64,000 bases of DNA from Colocasia esculenta (Eukaryota; Streptophyta; Magnoliopsida; Alismatales; Araceae), in assembly GCA_014218235.1 (NCBI GenBank), contig CM024758.1:101965698-102029697 (forward strand), given 5' to 3'. Below the pieces are notes generated by a model that did no database searches, was not told the DNA's origin, and saw nothing but the letters and a program-made list of their open reading frames with translations. Shown here one piece after another: positions 22,601 through 34,600 of the stretch (positions are counted from its first letter, which is position 1; every line of letters begins with the position of its first letter). Both the position numbers and the translations under genes were made by a program.

Positions 22601-23294
22601 AAGCTTCCCACTTTCTATTTGGGTTAGGATGGGAGCTAAATTCATGGCCAACCTATTAGGGTAGGTTTAGGAATCCAATTCCATCACAAACTACTTATTT
22701 TAATACTTAAATACCCTTTTTCTATTTAAGTAATAATTTAGTTACGGATTTAGGCTATTTTCCTATTATTCTTCTTTTAAAAATCTCTATTTTGGCCCAA
22801 TAAACTTTATATGGTCCATTTATGAAAACTCATTATTTATTGGAATTTATCTTATGTGATTTCCCTTTTTAATTAGGGAATATAAAGTTACGAATTTTAT
22901 TATATTTTTCTTACTTGATTTTATTCATGGACTATGAGAGGTCCATTAGTCCAATCCTGATAATGGATAATCATTTCATGATGTTGGAAGTCTCTCCGAC
23001 GTGTTCGTTTGTTTTATGGGCGCGTTATCTTTCCGTGCTAATAATTTTCTGACTTAGTTTCCTAATTTGGATAATTAGTCACATTGTGACATACGCTTGG
23101 CCAATCGAATTTTTTCGTTGCACGAATTTTTTCGTGGAACACTTAGGAATAATGTCTGGGGTTGATTTATATTTTTTAGGAATTTTCCGATGTATTCTTG
23201 TACATATGATAATGGTACGCATGTTTCTATTATTTCGATTTAAAGAAATTATTATTTCAAATTTTTAAGTATTAAAATTTTCCGGGTTGCTACA
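19626..23294 (-). mobile_element. Solo LTR of a Ty3/gypsy element (3,669 bp), TSD ATTTG
   Basis: Ends on the minus strand are TGTAGCAACCCGG... and ...GGGGCGTGGCA. A perfect 5-bp duplication ATTTG flanks it (19,621-19,625 and 23,295-23,299), and copia pol resumes on both sides. It is strongly similar, in opposite orientation, to the LTR at 43,482-50,841 (for example the CCTGCAGGTATTTTCGG block near 20,625). The interior has no gag or pol. A cluster of GTCGCGA-type motifs lies at 21,600-21,835. Confidence 0.92.
21600..21835. repeat. GTCGCGA/TCGCGAC motif cluster in solo LTR
   Basis: Repeated CGCGACAGGG, GTCGCGA and TCGCGAC words, much richer in CpG than the AT-rich sequence around them. A matching cluster is in the related LTR at 44,945-45,150, at about the same distance from the LTR start (roughly 1.46-1.7 kb). 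Confidence 0.8.
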
Positions 23295-23299
23295 ATTTG

Positions 23300-24765
23300 G
23301 ATCTCCAATAATATTTTCTTTAGGATGATCCTTCTTATATCTTCATTCCCTAAGAAGATCTTCACGAGTTAGTTCTTTCTGTTGTAGTTCTTACAGGGGT
23401 GGATCCTCATCATCCTTAAGAGAAACATCATGCATTTTCTTTGCTAGATCTTAGTACCTTCATCATCATTAACAATTTCATTTCTCAACGAAGAGTTAGA
23501 TTCATCAAATATAATATGTGCAGTTTGCTCAATTAGTAAAATTCAGTTATTGAAAACTCTATATCCCTCAACTTAGAAGTGTAACCAAGAAATATACCTT
23601 CATCGGATTTTGCATCCAGCTTATCTAGATTTGACTTACCATTGTTGTGAATGAAACATTTGCATCCGAAAGGCTTGAGGTGGCTTATATTGGGCTTCTT
23701 TTCCTTGTACAGTTCATATGCAGTCTTTTTCTGAGTTGGTCTGATCATTGCTCTGTTGACTATGTAGCATGTAGTGCTAATTGCTTCTGCCCAAAAGTAT
23801 CTTGGCAAGTTGTATTCATACAATATGGTTCTTGTCATATCCAGTAATCTTCTGTTCTTCCTTTCAGCAACTCTATTTTGTTGAGGTGTCCTTAGTGCTG
23901 AGAAGTTATGTTCAATACCTTGATCCTTACAGAACCTCACAAATTCGTTGTTATGAAATTCTCCTTTATGAACCTTAATCCAATTATACAGTATTCTGAT
24001 CCTTCCGGACTAACTTGCTGAATTTTACAAAAACCTCAAATGTGTCATCTTTATGTGCTAAGAATGACACCCATGTGAACCTTGAGAAATCATCAACAAT
24101 TATTAACCCATACTTCTTTCCTCTCAAGCTTGTTGTAGACATTGTCCAAATAGATCCATATGAATTAGCTCCAAAGACTTAGTGGTAGTGACAATAGTTT
24201 TTGATTTGAAAGAGTTCTTTGTATGTTTACTTTTAGCACATGGTTCACAGAGTTTATCACTTTGTATGTTGATTATTGGCAATCCTTCTACTAGCTTATA
24301 CTTGATTAATTTTCTAATCACTTCCAAGCTAGCACGACCCAACCTTCTGTGCCATAATTCTACATTTGTGCTTTTGGTTACTGCTAGACATACATCTTGA
24401 TTCCTCAGATCTTTGAGATGTAGGACATATAGATTCTTCTCCCTATGCCCTTCAAAAATCACTTCTTCATTCTTGATGATTAGACATTTTGATTCTATGA
24501 ATTTCACTTGATGTCCTTTGTCACAGAGCTGGCTGATGCTTTTCAAGTTATGCTTTAATCCTTTGGCACAGAGCACTTCTTCTATTAAATCCTTGTTCTT
24601 GTTGCCTACTATTCCACATCCGATAATGGTCCCCTTGCCATTATCTCCATAGGTGACTAATCCTTCTTCATATTTGATTGACTTGAATAAGTTTTTATCA
24701 CCTATCATGTGTCTAGAGCATCCACTGTCTAGGTACCACTTGAATGCTTTTGGACTTACCTACAA
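23300..24765 (-). pseudogene. pol: Copia protease and integrase, degenerate
   Basis: On the minus strand the aspartic protease signature is DSGCSRHMIGD, with DSG at 24,721-24,729. Next is the GAG-pre-integrase zinc-binding region: LWHRRLGRASLEVIRKL ... CEPCAKSKHTKNSF (about 24,190-24,350). The integrase core begins at HMDLFG (first Asp, about 24,140). The core is frameshifted and has stops around 23,945-24,120. It then reads RTPQQNRVAERKNRRLLDM with the catalytic Glu in VAERKN, and ends with the copia-type LDKLDAKSDEGIFLGY. The protease processes Gag-Pol and the integrase inserts the cDNA. The frame stops near 23,533, and the solo LTR cuts the downstream spacer at 23,294. Confidence 0.88.
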
Positions 24766-24839
24766 ATAGATCAATGAGATTTAGGTACCTATGTTCTTTT
24801 GGGTCCTGAGTGATTAGTACAAGTTAATTCTCTTTGGGA

Positions 24840-26526
24840 ATCCATTTTAAATGTTTTGTTAGGCAGGTGTTCTTCGTATGACCAAGTTTATTACAATGTG
24901 TACAACAAGTAATATTATTTAAACACTTGCTTACTTTACTATATTTTTCTCTTTTTATTTTGTTTATATACTTCTTTTCAGCTACGAATCTTGGCAATGG
25001 ATATTTTCAGGATATATAATGGTTCCTTCATTTTCTGGAAGTTTATAACCTACTCCATATTTTTCTTACCAGATCTTCTTGCTCTTTTAATATTAATGAT
25101 GATCTTCCACTAGTTAATTTTTAGATAGTAGCTCTTAAGTACTCATTTTCTATTTTTAGAGTCTCTATTTCTTCCTTAGTGTTATCCTTAATGTTTTGTT
25201 TTTATAGGTTTAATATTTTGCTATTTTTGTCCTTTATATCTTCACAAACAAATTATTCTCATACTTTAGTGATTCAACTTTTTCTCAATTTGTTCAGTTT
25301 TAGATTTTAAGTATGAGTTAGTGTTTTCAAGGCATGCATAATTTTTCTTAATGGTTTTTAAGTGTTTGCACAAATCTTTATATTTTTCATATAATTCATT
25401 AAAAGCATCTTCTAGATTGTCATCATAAGAATCTGAAAATGAATCAAAAGAGGTGTTAGAATTTATCTTATCATCAAGATTTGCCATAAAGACAAAACGA
25501 GCCCTTTCTTGTTGTTGTTCATCTGAGCTTGAGTCTTCAGATGAGCTATCTTCATTACTCCAAGTAGCTGTCATAGCCTTCTTTTGTGCTTCTTAATTTT
25601 CATTGAAGGCTCCTTCTTTTTGTATTCATTTTTCTTTAGCTTGAGACAATATGTCTTCAAGTGCCTGAGCTGCTTGCATTCATACATATAGGTTTAGTTT
25701 TTTTTGACTGTTTTATCCTTTTTAAAATACTTTCTACCTGACTGATGTTTCTTCTTAGCCAAAATCCTTTGCAGAAAAGCTTCTTGATAGAAAAGCTTCT
25801 TCTTCACTGTCTGCATCACTGCTCTCACTGGCCATAGCTTCATTTGTGTTTGGCTCTTCTATCTTCAAGGCCATGCTGATCTTTTTCTTTGAAGTGTTTT
25901 CTCCTAGTCTTTCCATATTTATCTCATGAGCCATGAGAGACCCAATGAGCTTTTCCAATGACATTGAGGAGAGATCATTGGCTTCCTCTATAGTAATGAC
26001 TTTAGGAGTTCATAGTGTTGGAAAGGGTCTTAGTATTTGCCTTACCATGTCTCTTGTCTCATATACTTTCCCAAGTCCAACTAGATCATTTGTGATATCT
26101 GTGAATCGACTATACATTTTACAGATGGATTCAGCTGAGATCATCTAAAACTTTTCATACTGAGTCACCAATATGTCTATCCTTGTCTCTTTTACCTTAT
26201 TTGTCCCTTCATAGGTGAGTCTCAGCTTATCTCACATCTCTTTGGCCGTCTTGCAAGCAGATATTCTGTTGAACTCCTTCTTGCTTAATAAGCAACATAA
26301 TATGCTCTTGGCTTTGCTGTTCAAGATATATTCTTTATTTCTTCATCTCTCCACTCTTTCTTGGGCTTGGAGATTTTGAGGTCACCATCTTCTATAATGC
26401 TCCAGATTTGGTAGTCAAAGCCTAGTAGGTAGAATTCCATTTGGTCTTCCAGTAGTTGTAGTCTTCTCTATTGAACAGTGGAGGCTTGTTGACTAATTGT
26501 TCCTCTGCATAACCTTGGACTGTCAT
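24840..26526 (-). pseudogene. gag: Copia gag with zinc knuckles, degenerate
   Basis: The minus-strand start at 26,526 gives MTVQGYAEEQLVNKPPLFNR, the same N-terminus type as the gag at 15,575. A UBN2-type region with several stops follows, then MSLEKLIGSLMAHEINMERL (about 25,960-25,900) and an acidic segment. The first zinc knuckle (about 25,660-25,690) is frameshifted. A coiled-coil-like, Lys/Glu-rich C-terminal part (LEDAFNELYEKYKDLCKHLK, about 25,270-25,440) follows. A second knuckle, CTHCNKLGHTKNTC (CX2CX4HX4C, about 24,866-24,910), is intact. A long gag with two knuckles separated by a coiled coil is seen in Sireviruses. Many short frames show it is non-functional. Confidence 0.8.
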
Positions 26527-26574
26527 TTATCTTTGCTCTTCAAATTAAGAGATCTACTTGTTTCAAGAGACTCA

Positions 26575-26586
26575 GCTCTGATACCA
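26575..26586 (-). other. Primer binding site downstream of LTR C
   Basis: Reads TGGTATCAGAGC on the minus strand, a perfect match to the tRNA-iMet complement, two bases from the LTR C end. Confidence 0.9.
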
Positions 26587-26588
26587 CT

Positions 26589-28879
26589 TGTTGAACAGGT
26601 TGCTAGCCCAGAGAGGGGGGGGGGGTGAATGGATCACTTAAAATTATCTTGAAATTTTCTTGTTAAAAATAACTTCAAACAGAACACTAATGCATGTGTA
26701 AGAGTTAGTGAGCAGTGGAATAAGATAAAAACAATCACACAACATAAGAGAGTTTTATCATGGTTCGGCCCTTTCAAATGGAAGTCCTACGTCCAGTCCC
26801 CAAGCAAACTCTTGGGATTTCACTAACCAAGGGTACAATCCCCCTTATGGACACTTATACCACCAGATGCAAGCTGTTCTTCTCTTCAAACTCGAAGAGG
26901 CAGTCCAACCACCTGTAGCAACAGGTTTCCTCTTCAACAAGGGGAACAACCACCAACCCACAGCAGGTCTTCTCTTCGCACAGGAAGAGGAACACTCTGA
27001 AAGAAGAGTTGAAGGGATGGTCCCTAGATCAAGCTTATACAACAAAGCCTTGCTTGATTTGAGAGAGAAAAGAATAGAGCTATAATGCTACTCTCTCATA
27101 AACAAGAAGCTCTCAAAAGAAAATAAAGTGAAGCTTCAGGAGAGCTCAGAGCATATGGACTTGGAGTGAGGGCATGTTGCTATGGTTGTGAAGACATGTG
27201 TGTATGCTCATGTGTTGCTTGTTCTTACTTCTTCACATCCATCATTTTCTTATAAGCACTTTTGCTTTCTTCAGATGTGTTCGTTGAAGTAACTATTGTC
27301 TCTCATTTCTTAATGCTCATTTCCATGCAGTGCAGCAGGTCTTATGTTGTGGAAACATGTGACTACTGGAAACCTGTAGGCATTAAATGCTAAGAGAAAG
27401 AGATGTCTTCAGTGACATTCAACGTTCTGAGTAGGTGCAAAAAGATGTTATACAGAAATAGATATGTCCATTCTGTCACCATATCAAGCATTAGAAGACT
27501 TGGCATAAAAAATAGCAATCACTTAAAAAGTCATACTACATAGGAACTATATCCAGCAACAGACTATGTATGTGAAGATAATTTTAATGCTTATGTATAA
27601 GAGATATTCAATAGACAGCAGGAGATTTGAGATTCATGGTTTTAAACGCTAAGGTTTAGAACAACTCTATGAATAATTTAATCATATATCAAAGGTTGTT
27701 CGGAAATATCCTTGATCAAAAGATATGCAATGATCAAATGATTTCTTTAAGGATAATAGCTTGATATAGAATGATATTGAAAACAATGGTCATATCAATA
27801 AAGTTTATTCATAATCATTCTTGATCAACAGAATAAAGATGATCATTATGATAAAGATGATTAGGGTATTAATGATAATCTATGTAGGACATCAATCAAT
27901 ATGTAGGAAATAATCGATATGATGATGACAAATGATAGCAATCGATGTTTAAGTTCAAAGCATCGATGTGAAACTTTGATTGTAGAGAAGTCGAAGTAAG
28001 ATCAACAATCGATATCACACTTTGACTTCGAGGGAGTCAAGTAAGACCACCTTGGTCATCAATCAATATCACACTTTGACTTCTTAAGAGTCGGAGTGGG
28101 TCTTCGGTTCAACAATCGGTATATAACTTCGACTTCTTGGAAGTCGGAGTAAGACTAGAAATTGATATAAAATGTCAGCAATCGATATGAGATGATCGAT
28201 TGGTCAAGGAAACAACATAAACAGTTGAAGTGAAGCTTTGACCAGCCAGAATATAACGTTATCGGTCAAAGTGAGCTTCAAATATGACAAAGTGTAACTT
28301 CGGATATGACAAAGTGGAACTTCGTATAAAACAGATCAAAACACTGTCAGTTTAATTGAAGCTTCGTATATGACTTTGGATATGACAAAATTTGCTTCGT
28401 ATATGATGAAGTGAACTTTGATTGTTCAAGACAAAAACATGCATGACGAAGTGAAGCTTCGTATATGACGAAGTGAACTTCGAATATGAAGAAGTAAACT
28501 TCGGATATGACGAAGTTAGCTTTGACAGATCAAGAAGCAAAACATGCATGACTTCGGATGATGAAGTTTAAAGATATGGATGATGAGACTTAACTTCGAT
28601 TGAAACTATGCAAAATTTGTCAATGATGTAAATCATGAACTTATGAATGAAAACTTTAAATGACAACAAGGACTTACAAGAAATTTGAACACCATCTAGT
28701 GCACTTGGAATAATTACAATGGTGATCCTTGAAGTATTATTTATTTCCTTTGAGTTTCCTGTGACAAACTTAACCAAAAATATATTAAGGTAAAACATAT
28801 TAAATATTCTTAAATGTAGAAATATTCTGATAAGTTTTGTTATCACCAAAATATTAGTCATGAGATAAAGGAGTCAACA
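26589..28879 (-). repeat. LTR C, 5' LTR of the minus-strand copia (2,291 bp)
   Basis: Begins TGTTGACTCC at 28,879 and ends ...AACCTGTTCAACA at 26,589. Near the start is ATTTTGGTGATAACAAAAC. A TATA-like CTTATAAGA (27,248-27,256) is a candidate promoter. U5 contains a run of ten Cs on the element strand (26,614-26,624), the TTCACCCCCC block common near the end of Sirevirus LTRs. U5 is clearly related to LTR B and LTR A, but U3 is very different. Confidence 0.88.
27905..28600 (-). repeat. CTTCG / AGTCGGAGT / ATCGAT motif array in the U3 of LTR C
   Basis: A mosaic of short motifs. AATCGAT(A/G)T is at 27,910-28,200, AAGTCGGAGTAAGAC near 28,090-28,155, and alternating ACTTCGTATATGACGAAGTGA-like inverted pairs at 28,270-28,560. 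It lies about 0.3-1.0 kb from the LTR start. Confidence 0.85.
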
Positions 28880-29580
28880 AAACATCATCTGTCAGTTTGG
28901 CTTACTTAGGACCTTGATAACTGACAATGGCAAGTAGTTCGACAACGCCAAGTTTCGTCGAAACTGCTACCAGCTCGACATCGATCATCGGTTCACCTTG
29001 GTTGCTCATCCACAGTCCAATGGGCAAGTCGAGGTGACGAATCAAACCCTCCTCACTGGGTTGAAGAAGCAATTGGATGACTTTAAAGGACGATGGGCTG
29101 AGGAACTCACCCAAGTCCTCTGGGCATACCGTGTCACACCTCGAGAAGTAACTGGAGAGTCTCCTTTCGTGCTTTGCCTTTGGGGTGGAGGCAGTGATCT
29201 CCGTTGAACTGCTTGTACCCATGTGGAGAATTTTAGGTTTCGAGCGCGAAAGCAACGACAGATCTCTTCGAGCCGAGCTGGACCTAATTGGGGAGCGACA
29301 AGACAAAGTTGCTATTCGTATGAATGTCTATAGCAGAGAATGAAACAAGCCTTCACCACCAAGGTCAGGTTGAGACGTTTCAGCATCGATAGCCTCGTCT
29401 TATGTAAACTAGCAGTCTCAGATCCAAAAGTGGTGTGTTGGTAAGCCCTCTCCGAACTGGGAAGACCCATACCGTATGGTCCAAGACCTTGGTCATGGGG
29501 TCTACCAGTTGTTGGAATTAAGCGGGTCGGAGATCTCTAGAACTTGGAATGTTGAGCATCTGTGCTGTTATTTCCCTTGA
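28880..29580 (+). pseudogene. pol: Gypsy integrase C-terminal half (Tat-type), truncated by copia
   Basis: Plus-strand sequence immediately after LTR C reads NIICQFG, then LITDNGK with the second catalytic Asp. It continues VAHPQSNGQVEVTNQTLL, with the catalytic Glu kept, and KGRWAEELTQVLWAYRVTP. This is typical of Tat-lineage Ty3/gypsy integrases. A frameshift near 29,195 follows. The C-terminal module is recognised in PSPNWEDPYRMVQDLGHGVY (about 29,450-29,510), ending at a stop at 29,578-29,580. The N-terminal half is missing because the copia complex inserted at 28,879/28,880. In-frame stops (for example in the codons after DNGK) show it is dead. Confidence 0.85.
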
Positions 29581-32525
29581 AGTCCGAATAAAGTTCAATT
29601 TTTCTACATTTTTATGAGTTGATTACGATTAAATTACCAAAACCCAAAAGTCACTTTATAGCATCGTTGTCTATTATGTCGTATTAGCGTCGGTAGGAGT
29701 TAGTCGTGAGGTCGCTTCGGCACTCGGCACGGATGTCCCCAACAATACAGTTGATATGAATCTTCCCGTCCCACGGTCTGAAGTGTTGGTGACATCTTGG
29801 AAAGGCAACTTTGGCGCTTTCATGTCCCAACCCTGTGAGCGAACGCTAGACTCTTCTTGTCCCACATTTGTCAGCATAGTCAGCTTGAGGGGCCGCCTCT
29901 ATAGCACCGATATTGGCCCATAAGTCAAACCATATTTATTGTTCTCTTATTGAGCTCCAAGTTGGTCACTCACCTTGAGCCCATTGATTAGCCATGTTTG
30001 AGCCCATTTAAGCCCAATTATCAACTTATCTTTGTCCAATCATCACTTCAAGAGTCCTTGTCCTAGGGTTTCAACTCTCAATCTTAACGCGATGGCCTTG
30101 GGGGTTGCGTTCATGCTAATTAACCGATTAAAATCCCTAAATAATCAATTATATTCCCAAATAATCAATTATAATCTACAAAGATCGGTTATAATTAATA
30201 TGACGGGTCGTGGCGTCGCGTTAACATCAAGTGTCACGTCTACTCTGGCCGTCGCGACAACCCATGCATATCCATTCATGTTCTTTTAGTGTCATGACCA
30301 CCTTGGCCGTCGCAAATGGCCTTGTCACGTCCCTACGACCCATCACAACAATACTCTGCATGTGCTAGCTCTGCAACCACCTCCCCTTTATCCTTCATTG
30401 GACTTTATCCTCATCTACAACCATTCCCCACCCCCCAGCCGCGGTTTTAGGTTCCATCTCACCTTAGAACCCTCCTAGGACTCCTCCCATGTAGATTTAC
30501 TTTGGGTTTTTATTATTTTCATGAGCCATTATCACTTATGGATGAAATATTCTCTCTCCTCTCTATATGAGTGACCTTCTCTTTTAGAACGAGGTAAGGA
30601 CCCAGAGCTATCATGAAGTGCTGCCAAAATCTCCCCAGAGCCCCCCTTAGCTCATAGCCCTCCATTTCCTCCATTTTCCCATTATTCTCTTCACCAAGTC
30701 ACACTCTTCCTTCATGCATGGACTCGGTAGATAAGAGGGTGACATCCACGACCTTCTAAGGCTGCTGCACAACCCAAGAGCATCTTCTTCAGCCAGGGAG
30801 TCACCCCTTTGAGGCCCTTTTCTTCCCTCTTGACTTCTCATTTTTTCTTTCAAGCATGTTGTCATTTTCCTTTTAATAGTTGCATATCTCCATTCCCACA
30901 TTTTATACAACCCAAGGGGTTTCCAAACACCCCCAAGTTCATTCCCTCTATGCTTCCCTTCTTTCCTTTCATTTTGAGTAGATACTTTACTTAAATATGG
31001 TCTAACAGGTTTTCTTTCTTTTGTTTCATTATTTTGGCAGGTTCTACAACAAGATGAGACGAGGGGCTCTCATCCTCTGGCCGGCCGAGGATGGGAAGGA
31101 TGTCCCCCCATCCATCCTCCCGCAATACTGAGAAGGCGTCCAGAAACCTCATCGCGACATCAAGAACGCGACTGGTCGGGCGTTGCGACAAGCTTCAGAT
31201 CACACCGGGTCACCCTACTCGACACCCAGTAGTGGCCGCCCTCAGTTTTCTTCTTTCTAGCACGTTAGCCTTATACTTCATTCACCTCCTAGGGAAACAT
31301 GTTAGGTAGCGATCACTTCACATTCCATATATCATTTGTAACACTTCATGTTGTGTGTTTCAAGGGGCACGCACCCCATGATTACACCTTTGTGATGATC
31401 ACGCTAGGTCCTCCATTGCTAGCCTTGTCTGTTTTGCTTGTTTACCTGCTATGTTTTATATTATTTAGTTGTTCATTAGAATCTGTTAGACTGTTCCTTT
31501 GTTTTCTTGTTCATTTTCTATGTTTTGTTGAGTCGCATCATATCGTGTAATTATGACCTTATCGCATCCTCATGGTGGACGTGACTTCAGGTACGCGCTT
31601 TCCTCCCTATCCTCCACTTAATTCTTCTATAAGCTTTCCTTACGTCATCTCCATGTTGTTCCATCATGTTATACCCGTGATTCTCTATGTTAGAATCCTG
31701 CTAGGGCCTATTTTTTCTTTCATTTTCGTTGTTTCGTTTTCTGTCTGGTGCTGTCGTGACACCGGGTAGACGCGACATTGTCGCACCATAGGAGGAAGAC
31801 GTGAAAAAAGGTACGCACTATTTGTTTATTGTTTTCCGTTCTATGTGTCAGTTTCTGCTTGTCTAGGGGGTCTTCATCTTCTGTTTACCTTCTTCCATGT
31901 TGTATTACGCTTTAGGATAGTTTGTTTGCTCATGGTTGGTGTGTATTTGTGGGTTTCTGCAACCCAAGTCTATCGTGACGGCGTCCTCGGTTGCGATAAG
32001 GTCGCGATGATCTGGTCGTTGCATTCTCAGTAGGAACCTATCAGCTACTGTTTGTTAGTTTAGGATAGAATTTACATGCACCTCGGTGCACATAGGCACA
32101 CGCAAACATTATTCCATGTAGATAGGACTTCTCCTTGGTTGTGGGGACCCTCTCACATACGAGAACTCGTGGGCTCCCAGGCCTGCTACTGAGGCCTCCG
32201 TAAGTTCCTGTAGCCATACGGACATTGCGATTGTCGGGCTGTTGTACCCTTTGCACCATAGTTCAGGTCGTCTATGTGTGAGATGTTGTATTTCCCCCTT
32301 AGTTACACTGGAGTAGTCAGTACACACCTACTAGGGTTCCTGTTTGGCCGAGTTCAACTTCATTAATCAATCCACTAAAGGCTAAGTGTAAACCTAAAAT
32401 GTTAACGATAATCATGTCAACTTGGGTGTTTGCTTGATGTACTCCTTATCTCGCCGTCCATTCTTGTGTGCTAGAGTCTAGGGTTTATTGTTGGTCTTGT
32501 CGTCTCCCCTAATCATTTAGGGGTA
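29581..32525 (+). other. Unresolved gypsy-flanking region, possible LTR remnants
   Basis: No reliable gene is seen. It lies between the end of one gypsy integrase and the gag region of the next, where a 3' LTR and a 5' LTR would be expected. It has GTCGCGA/GTCGCGAC words (30,205-30,350; 31,150-31,190; 31,745-32,010), as in the Ty3-type LTRs elsewhere. An acceptor-like TTTTGGCAG|GTTCTAC is at about 31,041. I could not find a PBS, paired TG...CA ends or a target duplication. Confidence 0.4.
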
Positions 32526-33170
32526 GTGTATGCGTCATTGTCTAGGTCTATCGAGTCAATCTCCATAACCATTGTATTATATCATAATCCCCTTTTTGGT
32601 ATGGACGATTTTTGCGTCCTCACCAGTGATTCTCTGCCTATTGGGCTTCTTGAGGCATGCCCAGCAACCTGCTGCCACCCTCACTGGGCAATCCAGCCCC
32701 CTACAGCTGTGACGATCAATCTCGCCCCCCTTCCCCTTCTGGGTGTGGATGACCCACATGCCCAATTCAGTCAACTCCTTCCTCACCTGAGCCCGGCTCA
32801 AGTTTGGGAATTCCTAGCAGCTGCCAAAGGCAAGTGCCTCTCTCTCCACCCTCTCATGACTCCGCCCAACAGGCGGCTTCCTCTGCGCCTGTCACTACTG
32901 GCGCCGCATGACCCCTTCACTATGGCTGATCCCTCCCCTCATCCATGGGCCATTCATTTCTCTGAGCCCGCTACCTTCCGACATGGGAGGTTTCGGCCCA
33001 AGTCTCCTCCACTTTCTTCATTCTATCAAGCCGAATGCATGCTCTTCCTCTTGAAAGATCCTATTCTTTGGAGAGCAGTCGTGCTCCCTTGTACCGGTTC
33101 ATCACATCCATCCCCTTCTGATTTCCTTGTGGAGTGGACGTCTATGAAAGGGAGTTGCATGATCTCCTAA
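32526..33170 (+). CDS. Hypothetical 214-residue frame upstream of gypsy gag
   Basis: Uninterrupted from ATG at 32,526 to TAA at 33,168-33,170. I do not recognise it. Composition is rich in Pro, Leu, Ser and His (for example PLPLLGVDDPHAQFSQLLPH, LSPAQVWEFLAAAKGKCLSL). It ends about 100 bp before clearly gag-like sequence. Its position matches where Ogre-type elements carry an extra first ORF or where the gag N-terminus would lie. Everything else in this gypsy is broken, so one long open frame is mildly notable, but C-rich sequence makes chance openness easier. Function is not assigned. Confidence 0.3.
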   Translation: MYASLSRSIESISITIVLYHNPLFGMDDFCVLTSDSLPIGLLEACPATCCHPHWAIQPPTAVTINLAPLPLLGVDDPHAQFSQLLPHLSPAQVWEFLAAAKGKCLSLHPLMTPPNRRLPLRLSLLAPHDPFTMADPSPHPWAIHFSEPATFRHGRFRPKSPPLSSFYQAECMLFLLKDPILWRAVVLPCTGSSHPSPSDFLVEWTSMKGSCMIS

Positions 33171-33264
33171 GGCAACTGGACCCTCGAAAGGTTGCCGACA
33201 TCCCTCTCCCTCTATCCAGTATCTTCAGGTTCCACCCCAGTCAGAGCTCCCTTTCTGCAGACGA

Positions 33265-34600
33265 TACTCTAGGGTAGGCGACCCCTATGTGCATATCAAG
33301 GATTTTGTATATGAGTTATCTCCCCACAAGTATGATCGCCACCTCATGGTGTACTTGTTCAGGAAGTCCTTAGAGGGGGAGGCCCTCCTGTGGTTCTACT
33401 CCCTGCCACTAGAAGAAGCCGAGGACTTCCAAATTGTACAAGAAAGATTCCTACATCAGTTCCAAGATCGGGTCGGACCCGAATACTCATTTGTAGATCT
33501 GGTGGCTGAGAAGATGAAGGATGATGAAGAATTTGTAGTCTACGCTGACTGGTGGCATGCTCTAGCTGCAAAGTTCCGTTGTCCTATGCTGGAGGAGGAA
33601 AAGGTCAAGCTCTTGATCGCCAATGCCACTCCTACTACCGATCCATCTTGGCCATGATGACATCATCACTCTGCACCAACTCTATAGCCAAACCCGATTC
33701 ATTCAAACCCAACTCAAGGACTCGTCAATCCACTCCATGTTTGAGAACCCAAAGCCTCGCTACCCCAAGAAACCACAGGGTCCTATCACCGAAGGGGTAC
33801 AAACCAATGAATAAGTAGGTGTTGTCAGCAATCCTCAAGGCCCAGTGGTAGGGTCTGTACAATCAGCCTCCTCCGCAACCATGGAATAATAGGCCACCAC
33901 AGCCTCAAGCTCAAAACCCTCAGCAGGAGCAATGCTAATACAACCAAGTCCCTCCACTCAAAATGGCTATGCTCCTAGAAAACCCAATGGTCCCAAGAGC
34001 TCAGTACCCTCCTCTCCCCAAGAGTTTGTCTAACATATTTGCAGCCCTCATGTCTCTTAATGGCCTTAGACTTCCTCCAAAAAAGGCCACCTGAACATGG
34101 CAATAGATCAAACCAAGTATTGTGTGTATCACTGCCATCCAGGGAACAATCTATCAGACTACTTCCATTCAGGGACATGATATATGATCTTCATGAGTAG
34201 CACCAAATCGATTGGGTAGAGATGAAAAGGTTAATTCAGACCCTGAGGGATCAGCAGGGTAGAGACAACAGCAACAGCAACAGTAGTTCCAGCAACCACA
34301 ACGGCCATAACAACTAGCCCATGATCTCGGCATAGTCCGAAATCCCATGCCGCAACATCACCCCGCTCCGAACGCACAACCTATTCCACCACCTGCTCAA
34401 GTTAACCCCGTCATCCACCATCCACCACCAGCTGCCACTTGGGCCTATGATGATGAGCATGAAGTAGGCCAACTATTGGCTATTTCCCATACCACCGCCA
34501 CCTCCACCAAACCCACCATTGCCCCATCACCTCACCACTATACAACACTCCCATTATCCACCGATTAGTCCCTCACCCATCATGTCCCACTTTTCCCCCA
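33265..34600 (+). pseudogene. gag: Gypsy gag, degenerate
   Basis: The capsid-like core reads FVYELSPHKYDRHLMVYLFR, then KSLEGEALLWFYSLPLEEAE and FLHQFQDRVGPEYSFVDLV (33,300-33,520). It matches the Retrotrans_gag pattern in which a WFYSL segment precedes an F..QF motif. The frame ends at 33,655-33,657, and later parts are spread over other frames. A glutamine/proline-rich segment with (CAGCAA)n lies at 34,258-34,312, and a Pro/His-rich one at 34,345-34,560. Gag would build the virus-like particle. Many stops show it is inactive. Confidence 0.75.

Larger units (their letters stand above)
15637..28879 (-). mobile_element. Degenerate copia (Sirevirus-like) element, minus strand
   Basis: Read from high to low coordinates: LTR C, PBS, gag, protease, integrase, RT, RNase H, LTR B. 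The start TGTTGACTCC at 28,879 abuts plus-strand gypsy integrase sequence, so the complex inserted into that gypsy. The other edge lies beyond LTR A and the CACTA, so the target duplication (expected AAAAC-like) cannot be checked. Pol contains a 3.7-kb solo LTR (19,626-23,294) and many stops. No accessory frame follows the pol, unlike the copia element at 38,175-59,104. Confidence 0.8.

Noticed and set aside
32041..32327. Minus-strand 72-residue frames near 32.1-32.3 kb
   Set aside because: Two overlapping frames, no domain, inside LTR-like sequence.
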